From CAVVIO01 sp963748095 (GTDB lineage Bacteria > Bacteroidota > Bacteroidia > Bacteroidales > UBA10428), in the NCBI GenBank assembly GCA_963748095.1, contig CAVVIO010000022.1:1-61727 (forward strand): a DNA stretch of 61,727 nucleotides. Direction: 5' to 3'. Position 1 is the first letter of the stretch, and each line of letters begins with the position of its first letter. The notes beneath the pieces were generated by a model. It ran no database searches, was not told where the DNA came from, and saw only the letters and a list, made by a program, of their open reading frames with translations. Shown piece by piece: positions 1 through 6,811 of this stretch. Made by a program: the position numbers and the translations under genes.

Positions 1-390
1 TTTTTGATGGACAGGATGGACAAGTTTTTTATTGTACAATCGTTTAAAATCGAGGCTTAATCCTCCGAAATTTATCAGTAATCCATCGGCTATGTTATAG
101 GCTTCGAGATAATTTATTGTCTGTGCTTTGTTTACATCTTCAATTTTTTCTATGGCTTTCAGCTCAACCATTACACAGCCTTCAACAAAAAAATCAACCC
201 TCCTTGTACCAATTTGTTCTTCCCTGTAAAATACAGGCATTTCCATTTCTCTTTCGTATGATATTCCGTTAAAACTCATTTCAATGGCTAAAGCTCTCTG
301 ATAGATGACCTCCTGAAAACCATTACCCAATATATTGTGTACCTCCATGGCACATCCGATAATTTTGCGCGTTATTTCGTTTATCTCCAT
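1..390 (-). CDS. GxxExxY protein (PD-(D/E)XK-like), 3' end cut by window edge
   Basis: The frame opens with an ATG at 390 and stays open for 130 codons to base 1, so the C-terminus lies outside the window. The family signature is visible as G24-F-Q-E27-V-I-Y30. A nuclease-like core follows, with D66 in RRVDFF and E76-L-K78, which fits PD-(D/E)XK_3 (GxxExxY) proteins; their function is not established. The last visible residues (HPVHQK) are encoded by the same sequence, in inverted orientation, that occurs as solo copies elsewhere in the window, and the region upstream of the ATG carries the other copy. The gene is therefore bracketed by inverted copies of a dispersed repeat. I am sure of the family; a mobile or nuclease role is inference. 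Confidence 0.85.
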   Translation of the reverse strand, partial: MEINEITRKIIGCAMEVHNILGNGFQEVIYQRALAIEMSFNGISYEREMEMPVFYREEQIGTRRVDFFVEGCVMVELKAIEKIEDVNKAQTINYLEAYNIADGLLINFGGLSLDFKRLYNKKLVHPVHQK

Positions 391-431
391 CCTGTTAATC
401 CTTTAATCCTTAAAATCGTGTTCAGACAATT
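391..431 (-). repeat. Repeat module R2, copy in front of the GxxExxY gene
   Basis: Read on the minus strand this leader contains TTGTCTGAACACGATT, then an AAGGATT-type tract, and runs into the gene start as ACAGGATGGAG. The same string followed by GGATGGACAGGATG occurs without a gene on the plus strand near 1306, 3665, 6642, 45485 and 46651. The start codon and purine-rich leader of the GxxExxY gene are thus part of the repeat. Confidence 0.75.
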
Positions 432-436
432 CAGAT

Positions 437-491
437 GTTCAACCGGGGCTTCACTACCGGGCACTACGTGCCGTGTGAAGCCCTGTTTATT
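437..491. repeat. 55-bp nested palindrome, copy 1 (at a cassette boundary)
   Basis: A 9-bp stem GGGCTTCAC / GTGAAGCCC encloses a smaller GGCAC / GTGCC stem. The element matches 2653-2707 with one difference over 55 bases, and the two copies diverge immediately after CTGTTTATT, which is where a different gene unit begins in each case. There is no adjacent T-run of terminator type. It may be an attachment-site-like hairpin or a REP-type element. Confidence 0.85.
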
Positions 492-503
492 AGGGTTTGG
501 TGG

Positions 504-899
504 TTATTTTTCTATTAATTTTTGAATTTCTTTTATAAAATCAATCATTTCATAATGCATCTCAACAACCTCATCTTTATCAAATGACACAAATGCATCA
601 TAATCTCCCTTAGTCCTATTTTGATATGCATTACGAAGAATTTTCCCAAATCTTTTGTCTAAAATGTCTGTTGCGATATATTCTTTATTAAACCATCCAA
701 TAAGTTGAGCATGTTTTGAAGTCTCAAATTGATATTTAATCGCTAATGCTGTTATTGAATAATATAGTCCATAATAGATACGATTTACTGCAACAGTTAA
801 TCGATTTGAGTCAATCAGAAATTTTGCTAATTCAATAGTATCTTTGGCTTGAACCATTCGATAATTAACTAAAGAATTCCTATCACTTTCGTTTATCAT
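504..899 (-). CDS. HEPN domain protein, probable toxin of an MNT/HEPN module
   Basis: This 131-residue, helix-rich protein has the HEPN look: an N-terminal NRIYYGLYYSITALA helix (residues 39-53) and a NRTKGDY motif at 94-100, typical of COG1895-type HEPN proteins. In this subgroup the R-x4-6-H ribonuclease motif is replaced by an RxxGDY-type motif, so RNase activity is uncertain. The start codon overlaps the stop of the upstream nucleotidyltransferase gene (ATGA, 896-899), so the pair is translationally coupled. By analogy with HepT/MntA (type VII toxin-antitoxin) the partner would AMPylate and silence HEPN. The pair sits inside a cassette-like unit. Confidence 0.8.
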   Translation of the reverse strand: MINESDRNSLVNYRMVQAKDTIELAKFLIDSNRLTVAVNRIYYGLYYSITALAIKYQFETSKHAQLIGWFNKEYIATDILDKRFGKILRNAYQNRTKGDYDAFVSFDKDEVVEMHYEMIDFIKEIQKLIEK

Positions 900-1219
900 G
901 CGTGAAATCCTTGGTTAATAGCATTTACAAAAATTGGTTGTTTACCTCTTGGTGTGTCTAAATCTGCCTCACTTAAAATATGAGTATCAGTCAGGATACC
1001 ATATTTTAAGTCAATATCATAACATATATCTGATATCTCCCTTTCCATTTTCCAATCCGTTTTGTTTTTAACTAAAATAAGAATATCGTAATCAGAGTCT
1101 TGCTTATTTGCATCTATTAATTGAGAACCAAACAAAACTATATCAATCAAATTATCACTCAGTCGTTTTGAAAGACTAAGTTTTAAATCGTTTAATATTT
1201 TAACTTTATTACTTGTCAT
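896..1219 (-). CDS. MNT-type minimal nucleotidyltransferase, probable antitoxin
   Basis: This 107-residue protein has the nucleotidyltransferase signature G31-S32 followed by D43-Y-D45, and a later acidic strand (YDID, about 67-70). These match the minimal nucleotidyltransferase (MntA) family that partners HEPN proteins and inactivates them by adenylylation. I place the start at the ATG at 1219 rather than 1252, because a TATATTTG element on the minus strand (1236-1243) matches the Bacteroidetes -7 box and would lie inside the longer frame. The stop overlaps the HEPN start by four bases. The toxin-antitoxin role is inferred from pairing and family. Confidence 0.82.
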   Translation of the reverse strand: MTSNKVKILNDLKLSLSKRLSDNLIDIVLFGSQLIDANKQDSDYDILILVKNKTDWKMEREISDICYDIDLKYGILTDTHILSEADLDTPRGKQPIFVNAINQGFHA

Positions 1220-1235
1220 TTTAAAATCATTTATA

Positions 1236-1243
1236 CAAATATA
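1236..1243 (-). promoter_or_regulatory. Candidate -7 element for the MNT/HEPN operon
   Basis: TATATTTG on the minus strand matches TAnnTTTG. No convincing -33 TTTG lies at the usual distance. A start near 1229 would leave a leader of about 10 bases before the ATG at 1219. Confidence 0.35.
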
Positions 1244-1305
1244 AGAAATCAATCATAATTTTAAGAATTTGTATCGTGGTGTCTCTACCACTTAACCCGT
1301 GTGTG

Positions 1306-1430
1306 TTGTCTGAACACGATTTAACGGATTTTATGATGGACAGGATGCATATACTTTACCGGGATAAAACACAATGGAGCGAATATATAACAACGATCCT
1401 CCGTTATCCGTAGCTTGCAGCTACGGATCT
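1306..1430 (+). repeat. Composite dispersed repeat R2 + R3, copy 1
   Basis: R2 (TTGTCTGAACACGATTTAAC, then GGACAGGATGCATAT) runs straight into R3 (GGATAAAACACAATGGAGCG, then AACAACGATCC). It ends in a hairpin ATCCGTAGC / GCTACGGAT (1406-1428). The same order recurs near 3.7, 6.7, 41.7 and 43.7 kb, each time with a different hairpin at this position. Confidence 0.85.
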
Positions 1431-1863
1431 GTATCTCTTCGTGAAAAAACGGTTGTATCACCTTGAATAGGTTCATTTTATAGGGTGTCAGTAGGCAGAG
1501 CCGTACAGTTAATTATAGTTCGCTATGGGCAACTTGTGGTTGAGGAATTAGCTGCACTGAGCGCGTCCTGCGTCCTCGGTTGAAGAATTGAAAAAATGAA
1601 GAACCGACTCATTGGATAAGCGTTAAAGTAATTGAATAATGGCCTGTATAAATCGGCTTCCAGCTTCGGTCTTCTAACATCCAACTTTCCACTTCCAACT
1701 AAAAAAACCATTCTTCCTGCTCTTCTATGACAACATTTTACATGTCGTGACATCTCTTTACCCGGTTTTACCAGATTGTGACATTTGCCGTCTTACTTTT
1801 GTAGCTGGGCATAATCATATAAGGTCCCTACATCATTCTAATTATTCATTAAAAACCAAAGCT
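1431..1863. other. Gene-free interval before the DUF4386 gene
   Basis: I see no convincing coding frame here. A minus-strand open frame at 1523-1753 has no recognisable domain and overlaps repeat-rich DNA. A TACTTTTG at 1794-1801 matches the -7 consensus and could serve the gene at 1864; the nearest TTG (1776-1778) is only 15 bases upstream, so the -33 box is doubtful. Confidence 0.5.
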
Positions 1864-2553
1864 ATGCTACCAACAAAAAAAACAGGACGAATTGCAGGAC
1901 TACTTTATTTATTGCTGGTAATAACAGGTATAATTGGTATGCGATTTCTTCCACAAAAATTCATCGATTGGAACAATGCTTCACAAACAGTTGCGAATAT
2001 AAGTACCCAATTGGGATTGTTCAGATTCTATTTCGTTTTGCAGACATTTACAAGCATTATATGGTTGTTTCTGGTGATCGCATTATACATCCTGGTAAAA
2101 CCTGTGAACAAAAAAATTGCCCAGGTAATGGTGATCTTTGTATTGGCAGGAATTTCGGTTTATTTTGCCGGTTTAATCTACCAGTGGGCTATTATACAAA
2201 TTATATCCGGTAAGGAATATCTTTCAACTTTTTCAGCTGATCAACAGCAATCCCTTGTAATGTTTTTTCTCGATTTGTTTTATGGTGGTGATTTAATAGC
2301 AACCGTTTTTTACGGACTTTGGCTGCTCCCACTTGGTTACCTCATGTATAAATCAACCTATCTTTCCAGGGTATTGGGAGTTATTATGATGATAGGTTGT
2401 TTCTCCTACCTCGGAGAATTCATAGGAAGAGCGCTTTTTGAGAATTATTATTCAAGCTTTTATCCAAAATACATGTTACTGCCAGCGGACATTGGAGAAA
2501 TAGGAACCTGTTTATGGTTATTAATTATTGGAATTCGAACAAAACCCCTCTAG
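1864..2553 (+). CDS. DUF4386 family membrane protein
   Basis: This 229-residue integral membrane protein is predicted to have about six hydrophobic helices, starting with GRIAGLLYLLLVITGIIG near the N-terminus. The KTGRIAGLLYL opening and overall size fit DUF4386, a family of unknown function. I take the ATG at 1864 because upstream residues of the longer frame look non-coding and a -7-like element (1794-1801) lies within them. It is the only plus-strand gene among the cassette-like genes of this region. No substrate or partner can be named. A palindrome GGACA-TGT-TGTCC follows the stop at about 2558-2571. Confidence 0.75.
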   Translation: MLPTKKTGRIAGLLYLLLVITGIIGMRFLPQKFIDWNNASQTVANISTQLGLFRFYFVLQTFTSIIWLFLVIALYILVKPVNKKIAQVMVIFVLAGISVYFAGLIYQWAIIQIISGKEYLSTFSADQQQSLVMFFLDLFYGGDLIATVFYGLWLLPLGYLMYKSTYLSRVLGVIMMIGCFSYLGEFIGRALFENYYSSFYPKYMLLPADIGEIGTCLWLLIIGIRTKPL

Positions 2554-2652
2554 CGCGGACATGTTGTCCGTGCTATTTCCATTTCTCTACCAAGGGTTTA
2601 TATCCCTATCCAAAAATCATGTAACAAATCAGCAACCTGCCTGCGTGACTTT

Positions 2653-2707
2653 GTTCAGCCGGGGCTTCACTACCGGGCACTACGTGCCGTGTGAAGCCCT
2701 GTTTATT
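2653..2707. repeat. 55-bp nested palindrome, copy 2 (at a cassette boundary)
   Basis: It is nearly identical to 437-491. The two copies stay the same through CTGTTTATT and then diverge: here into TTGTGTGCTG, the start of the next gene unit, there into a different unit. A shared flank with different cargo indicates insertion or exchange at that point. Confidence 0.85.
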
Positions 2708-3427
2708 GTGTGCTGTATTTTATTAATATTTATCCTTTTCATTGATTGTCAAGTCTGTCAAATTGATCAAAAAATTACAACAATAATAAAACTTGCCACC
2801 TCTCGGAGTCCATCTATCAACAACATGATAATTCTTATTCTCGAAACCTTCTAATATCCATTCGGATCCATCGGTTCCCGGAAATTCTACATCGGTTGTA
2901 GGAAGATGCCAGAAATCAGATTTTTTGATTAGGGTATGGAATTGATCCCAAGTCTTTTTGTCAATAGATTTAGCTTTATTTATTGTCATTTTTCCAGGAT
3001 AATAACCTCCGGCACCATCACACAATTTCCAAGTCAAAGTATATTTACTATTTTCTTTCTCAATCCTTATTGAAATCGGGTTGTCAAAAGTTCTTAACCA
3101 TAAAAATCTATAAACTTCTTTTTCTAGATTTTTATTAAACAATAAAGGCTCTGTCATTGCTCGTAAATGGGACGAATACCAATTGACAAGAAAAGTATCT
3201 CGACCGATATATAGTGAAGTATCTGCAAATAAATGATATGGAAAATACATTTGATTGGAATCTAATGGAAAGTTTAATGAATCAACAATAATTGAACTGT
3301 CGAAATAATTTACAGTGTCGTTCTCTCCATTATTACGTTGGCAAGATTGAAGAAAACTAAGAATCAAAAAAATAATAATTATTTGCTTCATGTTAATGGT
3401 ACTTCTCAAATTTATATCACACACAAC
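2705..3427 (-). mobile_element. Integron-like cassette 2 (lipoprotein)
   Basis: The left end ATTGTGTGC-TG-TATT (2705-2719) is largely complementary to the right end TATA-TC-ACACACAAC (3413-3427): 7 of 9 outer positions and 3 of 4 inner ones, around a two-base mismatch. The right box ends in AAC as integron R'' boxes do. The unit contains one gene and its own promoter. Confidence 0.5.
2723..3391 (-). CDS. Hypothetical SPII lipoprotein
   Basis: The protein has 222 residues and a clear lipoprotein signal: a hydrophobic stretch and a lipobox SFLQSC with the acceptor Cys at about 17. The rest is a soluble, probably periplasmic or surface domain with tryptophan-rich beta segments; I recognise no family. 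I use the ATG at 3391 because the lipobox spacing is right and a good promoter lies just upstream. The gene fills a cassette-like unit. The mature part has no catalytic motif I can name. Confidence 0.75.
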   Translation of the reverse strand: MKQIIIIFLILSFLQSCQRNNGENDTVNYFDSSIIVDSLNFPLDSNQMYFPYHLFADTSLYIGRDTFLVNWYSSHLRAMTEPLLFNKNLEKEVYRFLWLRTFDNPISIRIEKENSKYTLTWKLCDGAGGYYPGKMTINKAKSIDKKTWDQFHTLIKKSDFWHLPTTDVEFPGTDGSEWILEGFENKNYHVVDRWTPRGGKFYYCCNFLINLTDLTINEKDKY

Positions 3428-3437
3428 ATTTGTGCAA
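3407..3437 (-). promoter_or_regulatory. Promoter of the cassette-2 lipoprotein gene
   Basis: On the minus strand TTG (3437-3435) is followed after 20 bases by TAAATTTG (3414-3407), matching the Bacteroidetes -33/-7 pattern. The predicted start is about 9 bases before the ATG at 3391. The promoter straddles the right terminal box (3413-3427), so excision would separate -33 from -7. Confidence 0.6.
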
Positions 3438-3463
3438 GTTCAATTGTATACTATTGCTGGTTG

Positions 3464-3740
3464 AATAATTCATCTGTCGTATTTTTTATATTTTTCAATT
3501 CATGATTTGAAATACGCGTGTACATTTCGGTGGTTAATCTATTTTCGTTCCCTATCCTTACTTTCCTCAATTTCCAACTTCCGATACAGGAAATAAATGT
3601 AATTGATATTCAACTAAAAAGCAAATGATTTTTATGAACATGTCTGTTAAGAGGTAAGTGGATGTTGTCTGAACACGATTGAAGGGATTTGCGGATGGAC
3701 AAGATGCATATTCGTTACTGGGATAAAACACAACCTGATT
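3464..3740 (+). repeat. Composite dispersed repeat R1 + R2 + partial R3, copy 2
   Basis: This gene-free stretch holds R1 (AAATAAATGTAATTGATATT ... GCAAATGATTTTTATGAACA, 3591-3640), R2 (from 3665) and the first part of R3 (GGGATAAAACACAAC, to 3735). The whole block aligns with 6441-6740, including the part upstream of R1 (GTACATTTCGGTG, AATCTATTTTCG). It breaks off before the R3 hairpin. Confidence 0.85.
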
Positions 3741-3915
3741 TTTGACCCTATTATGTTTTTGAAAATTCACATTTAATTCCAAAATCACCATTTTTTTGAG
3801 TTGTGCAACAGCTGCATTTGCCAGGCAAAGTTTTTTGTATCTTCCTAATTCAAAAATTAATAAAAATTTAGTTGTAACCTCTATCGATTCTATGGTTGCT
3901 TTTCCGTATAGCCAG
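3741..3915. other. Gene-free stretch downstream of the histidine kinase
   Basis: A short palindrome GTTGTGCAAC lies at 3800-3809. No box complementary to the ACCTAAC at 5315 was found here, so the left cassette end of the kinase unit is missing or unrecognisable. Confidence 0.4.
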
Positions 3916-5187
3916 TTATTCGCGAGGCAATGTAAAACTAAATCTGCTACCTTTTCCTATCTCACTCTCAACCCATATTTTTCCACCGTGAGTTTGCACA
4001 AACTCTTTACATAAAATTAAGCCCAGACCAGTTCCTTTTTCATTTTGTGTTCCATCTTTGCTAAAACTACTTTCCAACTTAAAAAGTTTATCCACATTTT
4101 CCGGTTCAATACCTCTGCCTGTATCGGCAACAGTAACCTGGTTTTTATCGCCATCGTCATTTGCCAAAATTGTAATGACACCCCCTTTATCAGTAAATTT
4201 TATCGAGTTTGTTATAAGGTTTCTAAGAATTGTTTCTAACATGGTTTTATCGGCAAATATCTTCAAATCAGCTTGAATATTTGAATTAATGGTTATATTC
4301 TTTTGTTGAGCAAATTTGATTTCAAATTGAACGATTTCACTAACTATATCGACCAAATTATATAATTTGGGATTAAACGCTATATTACCTGTTTGAGTTA
4401 ACGACCAGTCAAGAAGATTTTTTAAAAGATCATAAGTCTGGTATGAAATTTCACTAATAATCCTGACATATTTAGTAATATCAGCGAGGTTATTATCTTC
4501 AGTTTTTTTAAGTAAAAGAGTACTGAATCCGATTAAAGTGTTAAAAGGGCTTATCAGATCGTGTGATAAAATTGAGAATAACCGGTCTTTTGAAGCATTT
4601 GCATTCTTTAAATTTGATTCGGAAATTTCTAATGCTTTCTGGTCTTTAATTCTTTCAATTTCAGTTGTCACTCTGGCTCCAACAATTCTTAGAATATCTT
4701 CAGCCTGTGGAGGTAACTGTAATTTATTTCGCGACATGGCGCATAAAATGCCATTAGGTATTCCCTTTTTATTATATAAAGCTATTCCTACATATCCTTT
4801 AATATTTAATTCTTTTATATCTTTCGACTTTGGAAAATATTTGCCTACCTCATCAGTATAAACGCAATACCCTTTTTTTGAGGTTAAGTCACAAGGAGTA
4901 TCTTTAAGTTGGTAAGTAAAATTTTCTATTATTTTGCCGTCCAGATACATGGGAAATCCTTGCACCTTATTTTCCTCTATTAGCTGACCTATGATAACAC
5001 ATTCGGCATTTAACCATTCTGAAAGTTTTTCAACAATAGTATTAAAAAAATCCTCTCCGATATTTCCAACCGCCGTTTCCACAAGCGCGTGAAACATTTT
5101 TTCATTTTTCTGAAATAATTCCAGCTCTTTTTTTAATATGTCATTTTGTTTTTGTAATTCAATTACTTTATCCTGCGGCTTATTCAT
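3916..5187 (-). CDS. Cytoplasmic sensor histidine kinase (GAF-like + HisKA + HATPase_c)
   Basis: This 423-residue kinase has no membrane segment or signal peptide. Order: a short N-terminal coiled coil (about 5-35), a GAF-like sensor region (about 40-180), HisKA with the phospho-acceptor H209 in FSILSHDLISPF, and HATPase_c with the N box around N327 (LRNLITNSIKF), G1 DTGRGI (355-360) and G2 GTGLGL (385-390). All catalytic boxes are intact, so autophosphorylation should be possible. No response regulator lies next to it, making it an orphan. It sits among cassette-like units, and an attC-like hairpin begins 128 bases upstream of its start. Signal and partner are unknown. Confidence 0.9.
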   Translation of the reverse strand: MNKPQDKVIELQKQNDILKKELELFQKNEKMFHALVETAVGNIGEDFFNTIVEKLSEWLNAECVIIGQLIEENKVQGFPMYLDGKIIENFTYQLKDTPCDLTSKKGYCVYTDEVGKYFPKSKDIKELNIKGYVGIALYNKKGIPNGILCAMSRNKLQLPPQAEDILRIVGARVTTEIERIKDQKALEISESNLKNANASKDRLFSILSHDLISPFNTLIGFSTLLLKKTEDNNLADITKYVRIISEISYQTYDLLKNLLDWSLTQTGNIAFNPKLYNLVDIVSEIVQFEIKFAQQKNITINSNIQADLKIFADKTMLETILRNLITNSIKFTDKGGVITILANDDGDKNQVTVADTGRGIEPENVDKLFKLESSFSKDGTQNEKGTGLGLILCKEFVQTHGGKIWVESEIGKGSRFSFTLPRE

Positions 5188-5314
5188 TCTTTTTTCTGTT
5201 TCTTAAATTATTAAAACAGCTAATTTATGTTATATCATTATGTAAATCCTTAATCTAAGTTACTTTTTAAACTGATATTTATCAAGGTAAATTGTATATC
5301 ATACATAAAACTTT

Positions 5315-5447
5315 ACCTAACGTTTTGTAAATATGAAGAGGCCGGGATTTCGAAGCTCCAACTTATCAAACTGTTGCTAATTTGAGTAAATGTACAAAAG
5401 ATAATTTATCCGCATCACCCGGCGCACATATATTGCGTGTTGTGAGC
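5315..5447. repeat. attC-like imperfect hairpin 1
   Basis: The element runs from ACCTAAC (an RYYYAAC-type core) to GTTGTGAGC. Inner arms pair as CCGGG / CCCGG. Its interior shares CGGGATTTCGAAGCT and a following TATCAAACT with the site at 44470-44602 (CGGGATTACGAAGCT, TATCAGGTT), although the two lie 39 kb apart and border unrelated genes. Length is about 131-133 bases in both. This fits the size and palindromic layout of integron attC sites. Confidence 0.6.
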
Positions 5448-6336
5448 TGGGCATTTGTTTTTAAGAATATGATTTTTAATTATTTCAAGTATAAAATCCC
5501 AGCATGTTTTTGTTGCTATTCAAGATATACATTATACCTTTTCAACCGTCTTTCATAATAGTCTTTGTATATTACATGACCATTAATATAAAATAAACTT
5601 TCATAAACGACACCAACGTTGGAAGCATAGTACTTGTTTGTGTAATCTTTGTATCGAATATCATTTGTTGAACTATCGTAAACAGTTACATTTCCCTGAT
5701 AATTCAATACTTTATACTTAGTATTCAGTATTTCTAAAGAGTCAGAATGTTCAACCATTTTATAAGTAACTTTTAGCAAAGTATCATTATTTGAAGTCAA
5801 TTCAATACGTGTGTGTAAGATATCACTAAAATTACCAGATGAAAAAAGAATCTCTCCCCATTGATTAATTAGGTATCCCAAAGAATCTCTGAGTATCGAT
5901 AAATCACGTAATTTATCTGAACCTGGAAATTCTCTTATTCCAGATAAAATGTAAAACTTTTCTCCACGGATTACAGTATCACGACTTACAGCAATACTAT
6001 CGATATAATCTAATTTTGTTTCTTGATTTAATGAATCAATGTGATAATCTTCATAAACCCAATAATTCCCTATTGTTAATGGGAAATAATTCTCTTTTGC
6101 GTCATTGAGTGTGTTGTCTGATAATTTTTGTTCATCATCTTTTTCACATGCAAACATTAATACTAATGCTAAAATAAAAAATACCTTTCTCATAATTATT
6201 AATTTTCGGTTTGTAAAATTTAGTTGAGTAGATATTTTCTATAGGCTTTAAATGGTGTTTATTGTAACGTAATAAATTGAAATATATTGTAATGAATATT
6301 TTTGACGTGCCGAAGATTTTTTGCCTTGCTCACAAG
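5439..6336 (-). mobile_element. Integron-like cassette 3 (lipoprotein)
   Basis: The left end GTTGTGAGC-TG-GGC (5439-5452) pairs with the right end GCC-TT-GCTCACAAG (6323-6336) at 11 of 14 positions. The mismatches are the terminal base and the TG x TT pair seen in the other units. The left box is also the outer arm of attC-like hairpin 1. One gene is enclosed. Confidence 0.6.
5516..6193 (-). CDS. Hypothetical SPII lipoprotein
   Basis: The protein has 225 residues and a lipobox LMFAC with Cys16. The mature part is a beta-rich soluble domain containing YFPLTIGNYWVYEDY, a phrase common in Bacteroidetes lipoproteins of unknown function; I can assign no activity. It is the only gene of cassette-like unit 3. 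Start at the ATG at 6193 gives a normal signal sequence. No Bacteroidetes-type promoter was obvious directly upstream. Confidence 0.75.
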   Translation of the reverse strand: MRKVFFILALVLMFACEKDDEQKLSDNTLNDAKENYFPLTIGNYWVYEDYHIDSLNQETKLDYIDSIAVSRDTVIRGEKFYILSGIREFPGSDKLRDLSILRDSLGYLINQWGEILFSSGNFSDILHTRIELTSNNDTLLKVTYKMVEHSDSLEILNTKYKVLNYQGNVTVYDSSTNDIRYKDYTNKYYASNVGVVYESLFYINGHVIYKDYYERRLKRYNVYLE

Positions 6337-6440
6337 GTTATATAAGCGTATTGTGTTTATTTTTCATATAGCAATTTAAAAGGTGTGCTTTACCTCCCCC
6401 ATATAGGGATGTAAAGCACGCCTTATCTGTATTATTATCA
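6337..6440. other. Short gene-free stretch between units 3 and 4
   Basis: AT-rich DNA. AAGGTGTGCTTTAC (6378-6391) and GTAAAGCACGCCTT (6411-6424) form a long imperfect inverted repeat around a pyrimidine-rich loop. It may be a terminator or another hairpin element. Confidence 0.45.
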
Positions 6441-6811
6441 AATAAATCATCTGCCGGATTTTTTATGTTTTTCAATTTACAATTTGAAAGATGCTTGTAC
6501 ATTTCGGTGATTAATCTATTTTCGTGCCCTGTCCTTTCTTTCCTAAATTACCAACTTCCGGTACAGGAAATAAATGTAATTGATATTCAACTAAAAAGCA
6601 AATGATTTTTATGAACATATCTGTTCATAAGAATGTGAATGTTGTCTGAATACGATTAAACAGATTTTTTGATGGACAGGATGCATATTCTTTACCGTGA
6701 TAAAACACAATGGAGCGAATAAATAACAACGACCGGGTGTAAAATAAGGTAGCTGGTTCCCGGAACTAACTACCTTATTTTTTGGCTTAACTGTGCCATA
6801 AATCCTATATT
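6441..6811 (+). repeat. Composite dispersed repeat R1 + R2 + R3, copy 3 (most complete)
   Basis: R1 lies at 6568-6616, R2 from 6642, and R3 from about 6690 with a perfect 11-bp hairpin AAATAAGGTAG / CTACCTTATTT (6742-6780). R3 ends in a tail GGCTTAACTGTGCC ... CCTATATT that directly abuts the next gene unit. The same tail, with C for T and T for A, abuts a different unit at 43796. GCTTAAC and GCTCAAC both fit RYYYAAC. Confidence 0.85.

Larger units (their letters stand above)
489..1302 (-). mobile_element. Integron-like cassette 1 (MNT/HEPN pair)
   Basis: The left end reads ATTAGGGTT-TG-GTGG (489-503) and the right end CCAC-TT-AACCCGTGT (1288-1302). GGGTT/AACCC and GTGG/CCAC pair and enclose a TG x TT mismatch, the same layout as in the other units. 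ACTTAAC at the right end fits the integron R'' core RYYYAAC. The outer four bases at the left end do not pair well. This is a weaker example than those at 43-46 kb. Confidence 0.45.

Noticed and set aside
437..491. Rho-independent terminator
   Set aside because: The hairpin is strong, but no T-run directly follows, and an almost identical copy lies in front of a different gene unit.
1523..1753. Minus-strand open frame of 76 codons
   Set aside because: No domain, no ribosome-binding site, and its sequence runs through repeat-type DNA (PRTQDALSAANSS-like residues).
2528..2854. Plus-strand open frame across the 55-bp palindrome
   Set aside because: Overlaps the stop of the DUF4386 gene and the 3' part of the lipoprotein gene; composition is not protein-like.
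3567..3791. Open frame over the R1/R2 repeat, also seen at 45213-45461 and 46477-46728
   Set aside because: The similar peptides (MFIKIICFLVEYQLHLF) come from the repeat R1 itself; the frame is not maintained among copies.
3916..5187. Complete cassette around the histidine kinase
   Set aside because: A right box (ACCTAAC at 5315) exists, but I found no complementary GTTAGGT-type box on the left between 3740 and 3915.
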